From an uncultured Bacteroidales bacterium (GTDB lineage: Bacteria > Bacteroidota > Bacteroidia > Bacteroidales > UBA932), in NCBI GenBank assembly GCA_910585445.1, contig CAJUEK010000009.1, forward strand, positions 1 through 64,000: a DNA stretch of 64,000 nt, read 5' to 3'. The notes under the pieces were generated by a model that saw nothing but the letters and a program-made list of their open reading frames with translations, was not told where the DNA came from and made no database searches. Numbering within the stretch: the first letter of the stretch is position 1; each line of letters begins with the position of its first letter. Below, piece after piece: positions 48,909 through 59,630 of the stretch. A program made the position numbers and the translations under genes.

Positions 48909-51872
48909 ATGAATAAATTATCAGCTTTTCTGATTGGCGTTGCAATGATTATGGCAATGCCGTTGATTTCGTCTGCTCAAAATGCATACGAAGTGAAAGG
49001 TCTGGTTCTTGACGAAGCAGGTCCCATGGTAGGAGTCACAGTACTTGAAAAAGGTACCCAAAATGGTACGTCAACCGGAACCGAGGGTGATTTCTTGCTT
49101 AAGGTTTCCAGCCCGGCTGCTCTTGTCGAAATCAGTTCAATAGGCTATGAAACCATTGTTTTTGCGGCGAATCAACTTCCTGCCAAGGTTATTCTGAAGC
49201 CTGATTCCGAAATGTTGGAGGAGACGGTCGTCGTGGGATACGGCTCGCTCAGCAAGAAGGAAATTTCATCTTCCGTGGTTTCTGTAAACGCGGATGACTT
49301 CAATAAGGCTGCTGCCGGAGACCCGATGCAACTTCTTGTCGGCAAGGTGGCGGGGCTTAACATTGATGTTTCCGCCGATGGCTCAAGTTCTTCTTTCCAG
49401 ATCCGAGGGGCGACTTCAATCAACGGAAGCAATTCGCCGCTAATTGTAATAGACGGTGTCGCAGGCGCATCTCTCAGCGATGTTTCCACTCAGGATATTG
49501 AATCGATATCTGTCCTTAAAGATGGTGCCTCTGCTGCGATTTACGGTACACGTGGAGCTAATGGTGTTGTCTTGGTCACCACACGAAAGGGGGCTGGTGA
49601 GGCAGGCAGAGTCAGGGTAACTTACGATAGCTATGTTTCACTCCAGGCTTTGCATTCAATGCCGGAGGCATATGGTCTCGAAGAGTGGCTCGTGATGAAC
49701 AAGGAGACGGGGCGTGACAAGACCGATTACGGCTCACGCGAGGAGAATGCATATTGGAAGGCGCTTAGAAATGATAAGCCGACTTATGATGTCAACCAGC
49801 ACATCACTCTTGCCGGTTCCACAGGAAAGAGCAATTATAATCTGTCTCTCAATTATACAAATCGCAACCGTTTATGGAAAAACCAGAAAAGCGAGACTTA
49901 CAGGGCACGTTTCGTCATGAATCAGAAGTTTCTGGGAGAGCGTCTGGAATTGTCCACAAACGCCAATGTCAGAGCTAATCTCAACAACGGAAACAATGGC
50001 AACTTGACAGGAGCCGTATTTATGAATCCTACGCGTCCGGTTTATGATGAGACAACTCCTACCGGATACTTCTGGCCGACTCATTCGACGGGGGCAACAA
50101 ACTCTGTTGAGAACAACCGGCTTCCTACAAACAAGAATCACCGCATTTCTGTTAACCTTCAGGAAGATATAAAAGTGCATATTCTCAGGAACGACCGTCA
50201 CATGTTGACGACAAATGCAATGATTTCGGCTGGTTACCGTTCCTATAATGAATACAGCTATACTCCATCTGTCATGCAGACATGCCAAATGTGGAATGCT
50301 TATGCCGGAAGCGCGTCAATCAATGCAAATCATAGTCTCAATCTGAATTTCGAATGGCTGGTGAATTACAGTCTCAGCATCCGAAAGCACAATCTGAAGG
50401 CGGTTGCAGGTTACTCGTACACCCAGTATGACGAAGAATACCACAATATGAGCAATAGTGACTTCCAATATGACCAGTTCCTGTGGTATGATATGGGATC
50501 GGGCACATATCTTAAATCGGGACTCGCTTCAATGGGATCAGGCAAGGTGTTCAATAAGCTTGCAGGTCTGTTCGGGCGGGTGACATATTCTTGGAATGGA
50601 CTCCTTACCGCCACAGCTTCACTGCGTTATGAAGGTAGCTCCAAGTTCGGTTATAACAGGAAATACGGCTATTTTCCTGCAGTTTCTGCCGCTTGGACGA
50701 TTTCGAACATGGGCTTTATGGACGGAACAAAGTCATGGCTTGATGATTTGCGCATAAGAGCCTCTTATGGCGTTACCGGCCGAAACGCAGGCGACGACTA
50801 CGCCTCTCTTGCTACATATAGTTCAAAGGGCTCGAATTATTATATGGATGGAGAGTGGGTAGGAGGTTACGGCATAACCAGGAATGCCAATCCGAATCTC
50901 GGTTGGGAAACGGCAGTCGTATATGACTACGGTATTGACTTTGAGTTGTTTGACAGCAGGCTTTCAGGAACGATAGAGTATTTTGACAGGCGTTCAGAGA
51001 ATCTTCTTTATACATATACGGCTCCGCAGCCTCCTTATGTGTATGACAGAATTACACTCAATCTCGGCTCTACTCAGAACCGTGGTGTGGAGATTGCGCT
51101 GAATTGGAGTGATAAAATCGGCAAAAACTGGAATTATAGTGTAGGAGGAACCTATTCTTATACTGATGCATTTCTCAGAAGCATAGGAAACGATGTGTAT
51201 GCCGCTTCTTATATAGATCTCGGGTCACTCGGAACAGTTGGTTCAAGCGAATATCGCTTTCGTCTCGAAGAAGGCTCAAGAATCGGAGACATACGCGGCT
51301 ATGAGTATGCCGGTTATAATGATGAAGGACAGCTTCTGCACTATACGGCGGATGGTGGGACAGCTTCCAAGACAGGAGTGGTTGATGATGACAAAAAGAT
51401 TATCGGCAATACCCTCCCAAAGCACAGCTTTTCGTTATATTTCACGTTGCGATATAAGTCGTGGAATCTTACAATCAACGGACGGGGGCTTGCCGGAATG
51501 GATATATGGAATTCACAGCTCCAGTCATACGGTCTTCCCGGGGTGACATCAGACAACCTTCTGAAGAGTGCATATGAGAAATATCCTCACCTTACGGCTG
51601 ACAACGATTACCTGAATTCATTTTATCTGGAGAAGGGAGACTGGTTCAAATTGGAAAAGATATCTGTCGGAAGGGACTTCAAGTTTAAGAAGAACAAGGC
51701 CGGCTTTGAGAGCATGAATATCTATCTTGCCGCGACAAACATCTTCACAATAACAGGATTTACCGGTGTTGATCCTTCTACGGTATCTTCAGTTGGGTTG
51801 ACCCCTGGCATATCCAGCTCCGCCAACCTTTATACTTCTGCAATTACACTCGGCCTGTCCGCAAGATTCTAA
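48909..51872 (+). CDS. SusC/RagA-family TonB-dependent receptor
   Basis: This 987-residue outer-membrane transporter takes up oligosaccharides with its SusD partner. It has a signal peptide (ends near SSAQNAYE), a carboxypeptidase-regulatory-like domain (VKGLVLDEAGPMVGVTVLEKG), a TonB box region (EETVVVGYG), the plug (SPLIVIDGVAG, DIESISVLKDGASAAIYGTRGANG) and a 22-strand barrel ending in LGLSARF with a terminal Phe. No FecR or anti-sigma domain is attached. Downstream GH13 and GH31 genes suggest a starch or alpha-glucan substrate. Confidence 0.95.
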   Translation: MNKLSAFLIGVAMIMAMPLISSAQNAYEVKGLVLDEAGPMVGVTVLEKGTQNGTSTGTEGDFLLKVSSPAALVEISSIGYETIVFAANQLPAKVILKPDSEMLEETVVVGYGSLSKKEISSSVVSVNADDFNKAAAGDPMQLLVGKVAGLNIDVSADGSSSSFQIRGATSINGSNSPLIVIDGVAGASLSDVSTQDIESISVLKDGASAAIYGTRGANGVVLVTTRKGAGEAGRVRVTYDSYVSLQALHSMPEAYGLEEWLVMNKETGRDKTDYGSREENAYWKALRNDKPTYDVNQHITLAGSTGKSNYNLSLNYTNRNRLWKNQKSETYRARFVMNQKFLGERLELSTNANVRANLNNGNNGNLTGAVFMNPTRPVYDETTPTGYFWPTHSTGATNSVENNRLPTNKNHRISVNLQEDIKVHILRNDRHMLTTNAMISAGYRSYNEYSYTPSVMQTCQMWNAYAGSASINANHSLNLNFEWLVNYSLSIRKHNLKAVAGYSYTQYDEEYHNMSNSDFQYDQFLWYDMGSGTYLKSGLASMGSGKVFNKLAGLFGRVTYSWNGLLTATASLRYEGSSKFGYNRKYGYFPAVSAAWTISNMGFMDGTKSWLDDLRIRASYGVTGRNAGDDYASLATYSSKGSNYYMDGEWVGGYGITRNANPNLGWETAVVYDYGIDFELFDSRLSGTIEYFDRRSENLLYTYTAPQPPYVYDRITLNLGSTQNRGVEIALNWSDKIGKNWNYSVGGTYSYTDAFLRSIGNDVYAASYIDLGSLGTVGSSEYRFRLEEGSRIGDIRGYEYAGYNDEGQLLHYTADGGTASKTGVVDDDKKIIGNTLPKHSFSLYFTLRYKSWNLTINGRGLAGMDIWNSQLQSYGLPGVTSDNLLKSAYEKYPHLTADNDYLNSFYLEKGDWFKLEKISVGRDFKFKKNKAGFESMNIYLAATNIFTITGFTGVDPSTVSSVGLTPGISSSANLYTSAITLGLSARF

Positions 51873-51894
51873 CTATTAAACAATGATTATCAAT

Positions 51895-53859
51895 ATGTGC
51901 AAGAATATATTAAAAAGAGCTCTCTTGATATCTGCAGCGATATGTGCAGTAACGGGCTGCTTCGATATGGAGGAGCGTCCTCATACTCTGCTTTCCGCAT
52001 CGACTTATCTTACCAATGAGACAGCTGTCAAGCAGGTAATATCAAATATCTATGCGCAGGAGCAGGGAGACCTGTCTGAATATTATTGGTATGCCCAGGA
52101 ACTTTCCGCTGACCAGATTGCCTGGCGTTCATGGAACGGCGGCAGCTGGGGCTGGGACGGTGGAGACAAGTTCGTACTTTCTACTCATACATGGACTCCT
52201 ATGTCAAACTATGTAAACAAAATATGGAACGGTGCATGGACGGCTATCGGACTTTGCAACAACTTCCTTGCGGACATGGAGACGGTAGGGCCGGGAGGCC
52301 TGGGCATAACTCAGGAAAAATATGACTCGTATATCGCCGAAATGAGGACTTTCCGTGTTTTCTGCTATTACAATGTATTCGAGGTTTTCGGCGGGACCAT
52401 TCCTTTGACTACCAGCACTGACACTTCCGTTCTTCCGGTATCTGCGATGTATGGAACAACTTTCGAAGAAGGGTGCCGCAAGATTTGCGGATGGATGCTC
52501 AGTGAACTTGATGAAACTGTTGATGCGCTTCCTGTAAACGGTTCCGTGAACCGTTGCGGCCAGGCAATGAACAGGATGATAAAGATGAGAATTCTTCTCA
52601 ATTCTGAAATTTTTACGGGGGAAGGGCGCTTCAGCGAATGCAAACTCCTTGCAAAGGATATCCTTGACGGTAAATTCGGAACTTATATGATAGCCGACAA
52701 GTACCAGTCGATATATTCGGCCCATAATGATACGGACTGCAAAGAGATTATTTTTGCATTCTCTTCCGACAAAGTCTATAACAAGAAGTCTACGAATATG
52801 CGCAACGGGCCGTTCATGAATTATACATACATGAACTATTACGATTGCGAGAATACGCATTCAGGCTGGAATTGCTGCGCTCTTGTGCCGTCATTCGACA
52901 ACTCGAACGACTTTTATTCGCAGTGCGTGGAGAATAGGATTGTAGGTTATGATACGACTTTCAGGGATGACGGGACAATCAAGAAGATTACGGAAAAATA
53001 CGAGCCGGTCATAATCAAGGACAAATATGACAAAGAACTTGCAAAATGTTTTCTTGACGCTCCTTACAATGACAGGCTCGGTGCCGTCCACGAACGTTTC
53101 GACCCTCGTGACATCAGGTTGGCGGAGCCTTACAACAATGCGGCAAACGGAGACCCTACGGATTGGGGAGGCATGTTCCTTGAGGGGGCTCTCCGTGACC
53201 ATTACGGGACAGGGGCCGTACAGGTCGCAGATGCGGACCGTACCGGTATGGGGCTTGTGTATGTTGACCAGATAGGTAATTTCCAAAATAAAGGCAACCA
53301 TCCTCTTCAAGTCGTGGAGAATCCTCGCTGGGGCGAGACAAACTCGGGTCTGCGTACTGCGAAGTATCCTTATTACCCTCTCGCTTCTTCATTCAATATG
53401 GCGGATCCTGATGTGGTCGAATTCCGTCTCGCCGAGGTCGTATATACGTATGCGGAATGTCTTCTGCGTGAAGGAGACAATGCCCGGGCCAAGGAGTATG
53501 TCAATTCTGTACGCAAGCGTTATTTTAAAGCTTCAGACTGGGAACAGGGGTCAACTGTCGGCGGAAGGGTCTTGGCTGGTGCCAGGGACCAGGCCCCGCG
53601 CGGTTTCCCTGAATCTTTCGACATGGACAGGATGCTCAGCGAATGGGGACTGGAGTTCTATGATGAGGGACACAGGCGTCGAACCGATCTCCGTCGTTTT
53701 GACAAGTTCACTCAGGGACAGTGGTGGTTCTTCGGACGTGCGACCGAGGTCGGATATGACCTTCCTGCGAAGCGTGACCGCAAATATGAGTGGTATCCTG
53801 TTCCGGAGCGCGCCCTTACGGCAAATGCGGGGCTTGTTCAGAATCCGTATTACCTTTGA
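51895..53859 (+). CDS. SusD/RagB-family nutrient-binding lipoprotein
   Basis: This 654-residue lipoprotein (lipobox VTGC, Cys22) caps the SusC barrel and binds glycans at the cell surface. The SusD fold is indicated by LSEYYWYAQELSADQIAWR, AEMRTFRVFCYYNVFEVFGGTIPL, NRCGQAMNRMIKMRILLNSEIF and the C-terminal FRLAEVVYTYAECLLREGDN with RRTDLRRFDKF. Many Trp and Tyr residues near the N-terminus could stack with sugars. An alternative ATG at 51883 would add four residues. It follows susC after about 22 bases. Confidence 0.93.
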   Translation: MCKNILKRALLISAAICAVTGCFDMEERPHTLLSASTYLTNETAVKQVISNIYAQEQGDLSEYYWYAQELSADQIAWRSWNGGSWGWDGGDKFVLSTHTWTPMSNYVNKIWNGAWTAIGLCNNFLADMETVGPGGLGITQEKYDSYIAEMRTFRVFCYYNVFEVFGGTIPLTTSTDTSVLPVSAMYGTTFEEGCRKICGWMLSELDETVDALPVNGSVNRCGQAMNRMIKMRILLNSEIFTGEGRFSECKLLAKDILDGKFGTYMIADKYQSIYSAHNDTDCKEIIFAFSSDKVYNKKSTNMRNGPFMNYTYMNYYDCENTHSGWNCCALVPSFDNSNDFYSQCVENRIVGYDTTFRDDGTIKKITEKYEPVIIKDKYDKELAKCFLDAPYNDRLGAVHERFDPRDIRLAEPYNNAANGDPTDWGGMFLEGALRDHYGTGAVQVADADRTGMGLVYVDQIGNFQNKGNHPLQVVENPRWGETNSGLRTAKYPYYPLASSFNMADPDVVEFRLAEVVYTYAECLLREGDNARAKEYVNSVRKRYFKASDWEQGSTVGGRVLAGARDQAPRGFPESFDMDRMLSEWGLEFYDEGHRRRTDLRRFDKFTQGQWWFFGRATEVGYDLPAKRDRKYEWYPVPERALTANAGLVQNPYYL

Positions 53860-53866
53860 TTTGCGG

Positions 53867-53891
53867 GAGGGGATGCCTGCCGCGTCCCCTC
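53867..53891 (+). other. Hairpin between susD and the downstream enzyme genes
   Basis: GAGGGGATGC (53867-53876) pairs with 53882-53891 around a 5-base loop with one G-U pair. There is no T-tract. Such hairpins after susD can stabilise the susCD part of the message or lower expression of downstream enzymes. Confidence 0.6.
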
Positions 53892-53908
53892 ATTAAAAAG
53901 ATTGCCTT

Positions 53909-55912
53909 ATGAAAAGAATTGTCTTATTTGTATTAGTCGCATTTTCCCTTGGGTTGAGTGCAAAAGCCGTTGAGCTTGAGAGGATGGATCCTCCTTTCTG
54001 GTATACGTGCATGAAGAACACCGAACTTCAGATCATGTTCTATGGGGAAAACATATCAGACTCAGACTTCTCGCTCAAGCCATATGAAGGCGTGCGCATC
54101 AAAGAGGTCTGTAAGCTTGAAAACCCCAATTACCTGATTGTTTATCTTGACGTGTCTTCATCAGCAAAGCCCGGACTGATGAAGTTTGAGTTCAGGCAGG
54201 GCAGAAAGGCTATTGTGAAAGACTTTGAACTTAAGGAAAGGAATGCCAGGCCAGGTGCGATGGGATTTACCTCCAGGGATGTCCTTTACCTGATAATGCC
54301 TGACCGCTTTGCCAATGGAAATCCTGACAATGACGTGCTTGACGGCTATGCGGTCAACAGGCTGGGCGGCGGACGCCACGGAGGTGACATCCGTGGAATC
54401 GTTGACCATCTTGATTATATTGATGATTTGGGGGTTACGGCTATATGGCTCAATCCTGTACAGTTCAACAAAGGAGGACAATCGCATGGATATTCTATTT
54501 CGGACTACTACCTTGTAGACCCGAGGTTCGGAACAAACGAGGAGTATTGCGCAATGGTAGATGCAGCACATGACCGGAATATCAAAGTTGTCATGGACAT
54601 GATATTCAACCATTCCGGCAGTGCGCACTGGTGGGTCGGGGACATTCCGTCTTCAGACTGGTTCAACCAGAATTGGTATGCGGAGCAGATAAGTGAAAGA
54701 ATGCGCAGTTCTCAGCAGGCTAAGCCGGTTAAGCCAGGCATGGGATATGGCAGAAGGGAACAGCCGAAGCTGCCTGCGACTGTCGGAGAGTTCAATGCGC
54801 TTCCGGAACAAGAGCGTGAAAAGCTGATTGCCCATTACAGAATTAATCCGAAGGCCCTTGCAACCACTACCCATTATAAATGGGTGCTTATGGACCCTCA
54901 TGCCCCTCAGACAGAAAAGGATATGCTTGTTGAGGGGTGGTTCTCAGGAGGAATGCCTGACTTGAATCAGAAAAACAGGCATCTTGGAAGGTATCTGATT
55001 CAAAACAGCATATGGTGGATTGAATACTCACGCATCGATGGCATCAGGATGGATACATATCCATATGCGGACTACGATTTCATGGCACGGTGGTGTGAAG
55101 AAATAGAAGATGAATATCCCGATTTCAACATAGTGGGCGAGGGCTGGTATCCGCGTAATTCTGCTGCCGGGTGGTGGCAGCGCGGAGCGGCGATGAATGC
55201 CGCGGACTCAAAATTGAAGACAACAATGGACTTTGACATCACATTCACTGCAAAGAGGGAATTTCTTAAGGAAAGCAATACCTCGGAAGGTTCGGAGGCC
55301 GGTCTGTTCAAAATATATGAATGCCTGACCCAGGACTTCCTTATCCCTGATCCTGACAATGTGCTTGTATTTCTTGACAACCACGACATTGCCCGTTTCA
55401 TGGATGAAGGCGATCCGATATGGAAATTCAGGCAAGGCATTGCATTCCTGCTTACGACAAGAGGCATTCCGCAAATTTATTATGGCACTGAGATTATGAT
55501 GGCAGGACCGGATGCGCTCAGGGCTGATTTTCCCGGAGGATGGAAAGAGGATGTCTCCGATGCCTTTACTCCCGAAGGACGCACGGAAATGCAGAACGAA
55601 TGCTGGACATATGTGAGAAAGCTCCTTAACTGGAGGAAGACATCTGCTCCCGTGACGGAAGGGAAGCTTGTCCACTATACTCCGGACAACAAGACCAAGT
55701 GTTATGTCTATGCACGTACAGACGGCGAGGATACCGTACTCGTAATCTTGAACGGCAGCGACACGGTCAGGATTCTGGACATGGCGAGGTTCTCGGAAGT
55801 TGTCGGGGTAAATACAAGGGGCGTTGATGTGATTACTGATGATGTGGTTGACCTTACGGAGCCTGTCGTGGTTCCTGCCCGCGGCGTATATATACTTGAA
55901 CTTGGAAAATAA
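53909..55912 (+). CDS. GH13 neopullulanase/cyclomaltodextrinase-like enzyme
   Basis: This 667-residue protein has a signal peptide (ends near SAKAVELE) and is predicted periplasmic. The N-terminal beta domain (about 20-120, ELERMDPPFWYTCM) is that of cyclomaltodextrinases. GH13 motifs: VVMDMIFNHSG, DGIRMDTYPY (nucleophile Asp382), NIVGEGW (acid Glu411) and FLDNHDIARF (Asp493). An all-beta C-terminal domain follows. It likely cleaves imported malto- or pullulan-oligosaccharides, like SusA. It is paralogous to the gene at 59631. Confidence 0.92.
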   Translation: MKRIVLFVLVAFSLGLSAKAVELERMDPPFWYTCMKNTELQIMFYGENISDSDFSLKPYEGVRIKEVCKLENPNYLIVYLDVSSSAKPGLMKFEFRQGRKAIVKDFELKERNARPGAMGFTSRDVLYLIMPDRFANGNPDNDVLDGYAVNRLGGGRHGGDIRGIVDHLDYIDDLGVTAIWLNPVQFNKGGQSHGYSISDYYLVDPRFGTNEEYCAMVDAAHDRNIKVVMDMIFNHSGSAHWWVGDIPSSDWFNQNWYAEQISERMRSSQQAKPVKPGMGYGRREQPKLPATVGEFNALPEQEREKLIAHYRINPKALATTTHYKWVLMDPHAPQTEKDMLVEGWFSGGMPDLNQKNRHLGRYLIQNSIWWIEYSRIDGIRMDTYPYADYDFMARWCEEIEDEYPDFNIVGEGWYPRNSAAGWWQRGAAMNAADSKLKTTMDFDITFTAKREFLKESNTSEGSEAGLFKIYECLTQDFLIPDPDNVLVFLDNHDIARFMDEGDPIWKFRQGIAFLLTTRGIPQIYYGTEIMMAGPDALRADFPGGWKEDVSDAFTPEGRTEMQNECWTYVRKLLNWRKTSAPVTEGKLVHYTPDNKTKCYVYARTDGEDTVLVILNGSDTVRILDMARFSEVVGVNTRGVDVITDDVVDLTEPVVVPARGVYILELGK

Positions 55913-55950
55913 GATTTGCGGCATTGCTGCTTCAATAGAATGACGGAATT

Positions 55951-58353
55951 ATGAATATATTTAAGATTATTGCCCTTGCGGTTCTGCCGTTTTTGGGGGC
56001 GGCTCAGGTTGCGGCTGCTGTAAATGACCCTGTCGCTGACAATGCTGCCTGTGTGACGGCAGGCAATGCGAGGTTTACTGTTCTTACAGACCGGCTTGTA
56101 CGTATGGAGTGGGCTGCGGACGGGAAATTTGAGGACAATGCCACTTTGGCGATTGTCAACAGAAAACTGCCCGTGCCTGCATTTAAGGCCATAAGGGAAG
56201 GCAACGGTGTAAAGATAAAGACTGACGCCATTGTTCTTGCCTATGACGGGAGCGGACGCTTTGACGAAAGCAATCTTTCTGTTTCATTCCGTCTCAACGG
56301 CAAGGTTGTGACCTGGAAGCCGGGAGCGGATGCCTCCGGCAATCTTATGGGAACGGCACGTACTCTTGACGGTTGTATGGGACCTGACAAGATTAATAAT
56401 AACGACCCGATGGAGACAGGCATCATTTCCCGTGACGGATGGGCCATAGTGGATGAGAGCAGAAGGCATATGCTTGTCGCTGACGATTCTGACTGGGGCG
56501 AATGGGTCGCAGCCAGAGCCTCGGATGATGTGCAGGACCTGTATATTTTCGCTTACGGGCATGACTACAAGGCTGCCTTGGAGGACTTTACAAAAATAGC
56601 AGGAAAGATACCTATGCCTCCGAAGTATGTGTTCGGCTATTGGTGGAGCCGTTATTGGGCGTATTCGGACGATGAGTTTCTTGAACTGGCCGGTGAGTTC
56701 AGGGCAAGGAAACTGCCTATTGATGTAATGGTGATTGACATGGACTGGCATGAGACATGGCAGAGAAGCAGCCGCAAGTACGGGAGGGATGAGTTCGGCC
56801 AGAGAATAGGGTGGACTGGCTATAGCTGGAACAGGGATCTGTTTGCTGACCCGGAGGGGTTTCTTGCCGAGTTGCACGGCATGAACCTGAAGACTTCCCT
56901 TAACCTTCACCCCGCTTCGGGAATAGTTCCGAGAGAGGACTGCTATGAAGAATTTGTAGAGGATTACATGTCAAGGACTGATGATTATGACGGTCCGGAA
57001 GGGTATGTGTATAAAGGAGGAGAGCAACTGGGAAACGGTATGGCCGCTAAAAAAGGCTACCATGCTCCTGTTCCTTTCCGTATGAGCCAGAGGGCTTGGG
57101 CTGACGCTTTCTTCAATTCTGTGATTCATCCTCTTGAGGAACAGGGCATAGATTTCTGGTGGCTTGACTGGCAGCAATGGAAGGAAAGTAAGTATTTGGA
57201 CGGGTTGAACAACACGTTTTGGCTGAACTATACATTCTTCAATGATAAAGTGCGCAGAAACAGGGACATGCCAGCCGCTGATGCTCCGCGTCCGATGACA
57301 TACCACCGCTGGGGAGGTCTCGGAAGCCATCGCTACCAGATAGGTTTCTCCGGTGATACGCACATCAGGTGGGAAGTCCTGGGCTATCTGCCGTATTTTA
57401 CGGCGACGGCATCAAATGTCTGCTATGGATACTGGGGCCATGACCTGGGAGGCCACATGCAGAGGTCGAAAGACCTTACGGATCCCGAACTTTATACAAG
57501 ATGGCTTCAATACGGAGTGTTCTCGCCATTGTTCAAGACTCATTGCACAAGCTCCGACATCATTGAGAGAAGATTCTGGATGTTTCCGGAGCACTACGGA
57601 TATATGAGGGATGCCCTTGAACTCCGTTATGCCCTTTCTCCATACATCTACGATGCTGCCCGTCAGGCATATGATACAGGAGTTTCCGTGTGCCGTCCTA
57701 TGTATTATGATTATCCGGAGGATGACAATGCCTACATATGGAAAGAACAGTATATGTTCGGTGACAATATCCTTGCCGCTACTGTATGCCGCCCTGCGGA
57801 CAAGGAAACCGGCCTTGCGGAGAGGACTGTGTGGCTCCCGGCCGGAAATGACTGGTATGATATGGCGCACCGCAAAATGATCAGGGGAGGTGCCGTCCGG
57901 ACACTTCATTATACCATAGCCGAGAACGCATGGTTTGTCAAAGCCGGGGCGATAATCCCTATGGCGGCGGAGGGGATACAGAATCTTCAGGAGAAGAACG
58001 ATGGACTTCGTCTTTATATTGCTCCGGGCACGGGCACGAGTGTATATGAACATTATGAGGATGACGGGGAAAGCCGGGCATATGAAGTGGAATACGCCTT
58101 CACAAAGATTACTAAGAAATCCACATCTGCGTCCTGCACTGTCGAGGTCGCTGCGCGTGAGGGAACTTACGGCGGGATGTCTGCGGACAGGAAGCTTACT
58201 TTGCTTTTCGGAGGACTTTCCCGAAAGCCGTCATCAGTCAGAGTGAACGGAACGGATACTGCATGTGAATTTGACTCCGAAACCTCGGAGGCTTGTGTAA
58301 GCCTGCCTGTAATGTCTGCGTCTGATGCAGTTACTGTCAGTGTTAAATATTAA
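55951..58353 (+). CDS. GH31 alpha-glucosidase
   Basis: This 800-residue enzyme has a signal peptide (ends near AAVNDP). GH31 features are FGYWWSRYWAYSDDEF, LPIDVMVIDMDWHETWQ, the nucleophile Asp406 in FWWLDWQQW, and the acid Asp469 in FSGDTHIRWEVL; a C-terminal beta-sandwich and a DUF5110-like region follow (EHYEDDGESRAYE). It should release glucose from oligosaccharide ends in the periplasm. It replaces the GH97 SusB of the classical starch system. Alpha-xylosidase specificity cannot be excluded from sequence alone. Confidence 0.9.
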   Translation: MNIFKIIALAVLPFLGAAQVAAAVNDPVADNAACVTAGNARFTVLTDRLVRMEWAADGKFEDNATLAIVNRKLPVPAFKAIREGNGVKIKTDAIVLAYDGSGRFDESNLSVSFRLNGKVVTWKPGADASGNLMGTARTLDGCMGPDKINNNDPMETGIISRDGWAIVDESRRHMLVADDSDWGEWVAARASDDVQDLYIFAYGHDYKAALEDFTKIAGKIPMPPKYVFGYWWSRYWAYSDDEFLELAGEFRARKLPIDVMVIDMDWHETWQRSSRKYGRDEFGQRIGWTGYSWNRDLFADPEGFLAELHGMNLKTSLNLHPASGIVPREDCYEEFVEDYMSRTDDYDGPEGYVYKGGEQLGNGMAAKKGYHAPVPFRMSQRAWADAFFNSVIHPLEEQGIDFWWLDWQQWKESKYLDGLNNTFWLNYTFFNDKVRRNRDMPAADAPRPMTYHRWGGLGSHRYQIGFSGDTHIRWEVLGYLPYFTATASNVCYGYWGHDLGGHMQRSKDLTDPELYTRWLQYGVFSPLFKTHCTSSDIIERRFWMFPEHYGYMRDALELRYALSPYIYDAARQAYDTGVSVCRPMYYDYPEDDNAYIWKEQYMFGDNILAATVCRPADKETGLAERTVWLPAGNDWYDMAHRKMIRGGAVRTLHYTIAENAWFVKAGAIIPMAAEGIQNLQEKNDGLRLYIAPGTGTSVYEHYEDDGESRAYEVEYAFTKITKKSTSASCTVEVAAREGTYGGMSADRKLTLLFGGLSRKPSSVRVNGTDTACEFDSETSEACVSLPVMSASDAVTVSVKY

Positions 58354-58358
58354 ATGCA

Positions 58359-59627
58359 ATGATTAGAAAATCTCTTTTGACAATTATTCTGATGCTGCTT
58401 GCCTTTGCCGGCTGCAGCGTCAATGTACAACATCATGTGCCAGAGGCTCGAGATGTGGCAATGTATCAGATAAATCCGCGTGTATTTGCTGCAGAGCATT
58501 CATTCAAAGCAATTACCGGACAGCTTGATTTGATTCAGGCATTGGGCGTGAATGTGCTTTGGTTCATGCCTATATATGAAATAGGTCAGAAAAATTCAGT
58601 AAATTCTCCATATTGCATAAAGGATTATACTTCGGTAAATCCTGAGTTCGGAACAATTGAAGATTTTGATGTTCTTGTAAATGAAGCTCATAAAAGAGGT
58701 TTAAGCGTAATCCTGGACTGGGTCGCCAACCATACGTCATGGGATTGTGCCTGGCTTGACGAGAATCCGGAATGGTACACAAGGGATTCGCTTGGGAATG
58801 TCACGCATCCTGCCGGAACGGGATGGAAAGATGTCGCAGACCTGGATTTCAGCAATCAGGATATGCGTAATGCGATGATAGAGGACATGAAGTACTGGAT
58901 TATAGAGCATAATGTTGATGGCTTCCGCTGTGATGCAGCCGATTATGTCCCTTTTGATTTTTGGAAGCAGGCCGTGTCCGAACTTAGGGCTATTCCGGAC
59001 CGCACTCTTCTGCTTCTTGCGGAGGGGCAGAGAAAAGATCATTTCGATGCCGGTTTTGACATGAATTATGCATGGGGCTATCTCGCCGCCATGCGAAAGG
59101 TGTTCCGCCGCAATGCTCCGGTTACTGCGCTCATTGAGGCTGATCTTCGTGAGTATGAAGGCGTGGAGCCGGAGAAGGTTAAGCTCAGGTTCACTACCAA
59201 TCATGATGAGGCTGTGCGCAGGTCTGCAGTTGATGAGTTCGGTGGTGAAAGGCAGGCAATGGCGGCCTTTGTCGCAACTGTGTTTATTCGTGGCGGAATG
59301 CTTATATATGATTCCCAGGAAGTCGGGTTCAGGGGAGGAATTGATTTCTTCAGGCATGTTCCTGTAGACTGGGCGTCAAATCCGGAATATAGGGAAGAAT
59401 ACAGGTCTCTTGTCAAATTCTATAACGGGCATCCCGCTGTCAGGAAAGGACGGCTTGTCACTTATCCGCACGACGATGTACTCATGTTCGAGCGTGTTTT
59501 TGAAAATGACCATGTGTTTGTTGCCGTGAACCTTAGGGACAGGGATGTCAAGGTGTCTGATATGAGTGGCAATACATGGTATCTTCGTCCATTTGAATAT
59601 GTAATCGAAGACCGTTCAAAAAATTAG
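58359..59627 (+). CDS. GH13 alpha-amylase-family lipoprotein
   Basis: This 422-residue protein has a lipobox (FAGC, Cys19), so it is membrane-anchored, possibly at the cell surface like SusG. GH13 motifs are VILDWVANHTSWD, DGFRCDAADYV (nucleophile Asp192), LLLAEGQ (acid Glu222) and FTTNHDEAVR (Asp283). Only the catalytic barrel and a short C-terminal domain are present; there is no starch-binding CBM as in SusG. Region II has Cys before the Asp rather than the usual Val or Leu. Confidence 0.9.
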   Translation: MIRKSLLTIILMLLAFAGCSVNVQHHVPEARDVAMYQINPRVFAAEHSFKAITGQLDLIQALGVNVLWFMPIYEIGQKNSVNSPYCIKDYTSVNPEFGTIEDFDVLVNEAHKRGLSVILDWVANHTSWDCAWLDENPEWYTRDSLGNVTHPAGTGWKDVADLDFSNQDMRNAMIEDMKYWIIEHNVDGFRCDAADYVPFDFWKQAVSELRAIPDRTLLLLAEGQRKDHFDAGFDMNYAWGYLAAMRKVFRRNAPVTALIEADLREYEGVEPEKVKLRFTTNHDEAVRRSAVDEFGGERQAMAAFVATVFIRGGMLIYDSQEVGFRGGIDFFRHVPVDWASNPEYREEYRSLVKFYNGHPAVRKGRLVTYPHDDVLMFERVFENDHVFVAVNLRDRDVKVSDMSGNTWYLRPFEYVIEDRSKN

Positions 59628-59630
59628 ATT

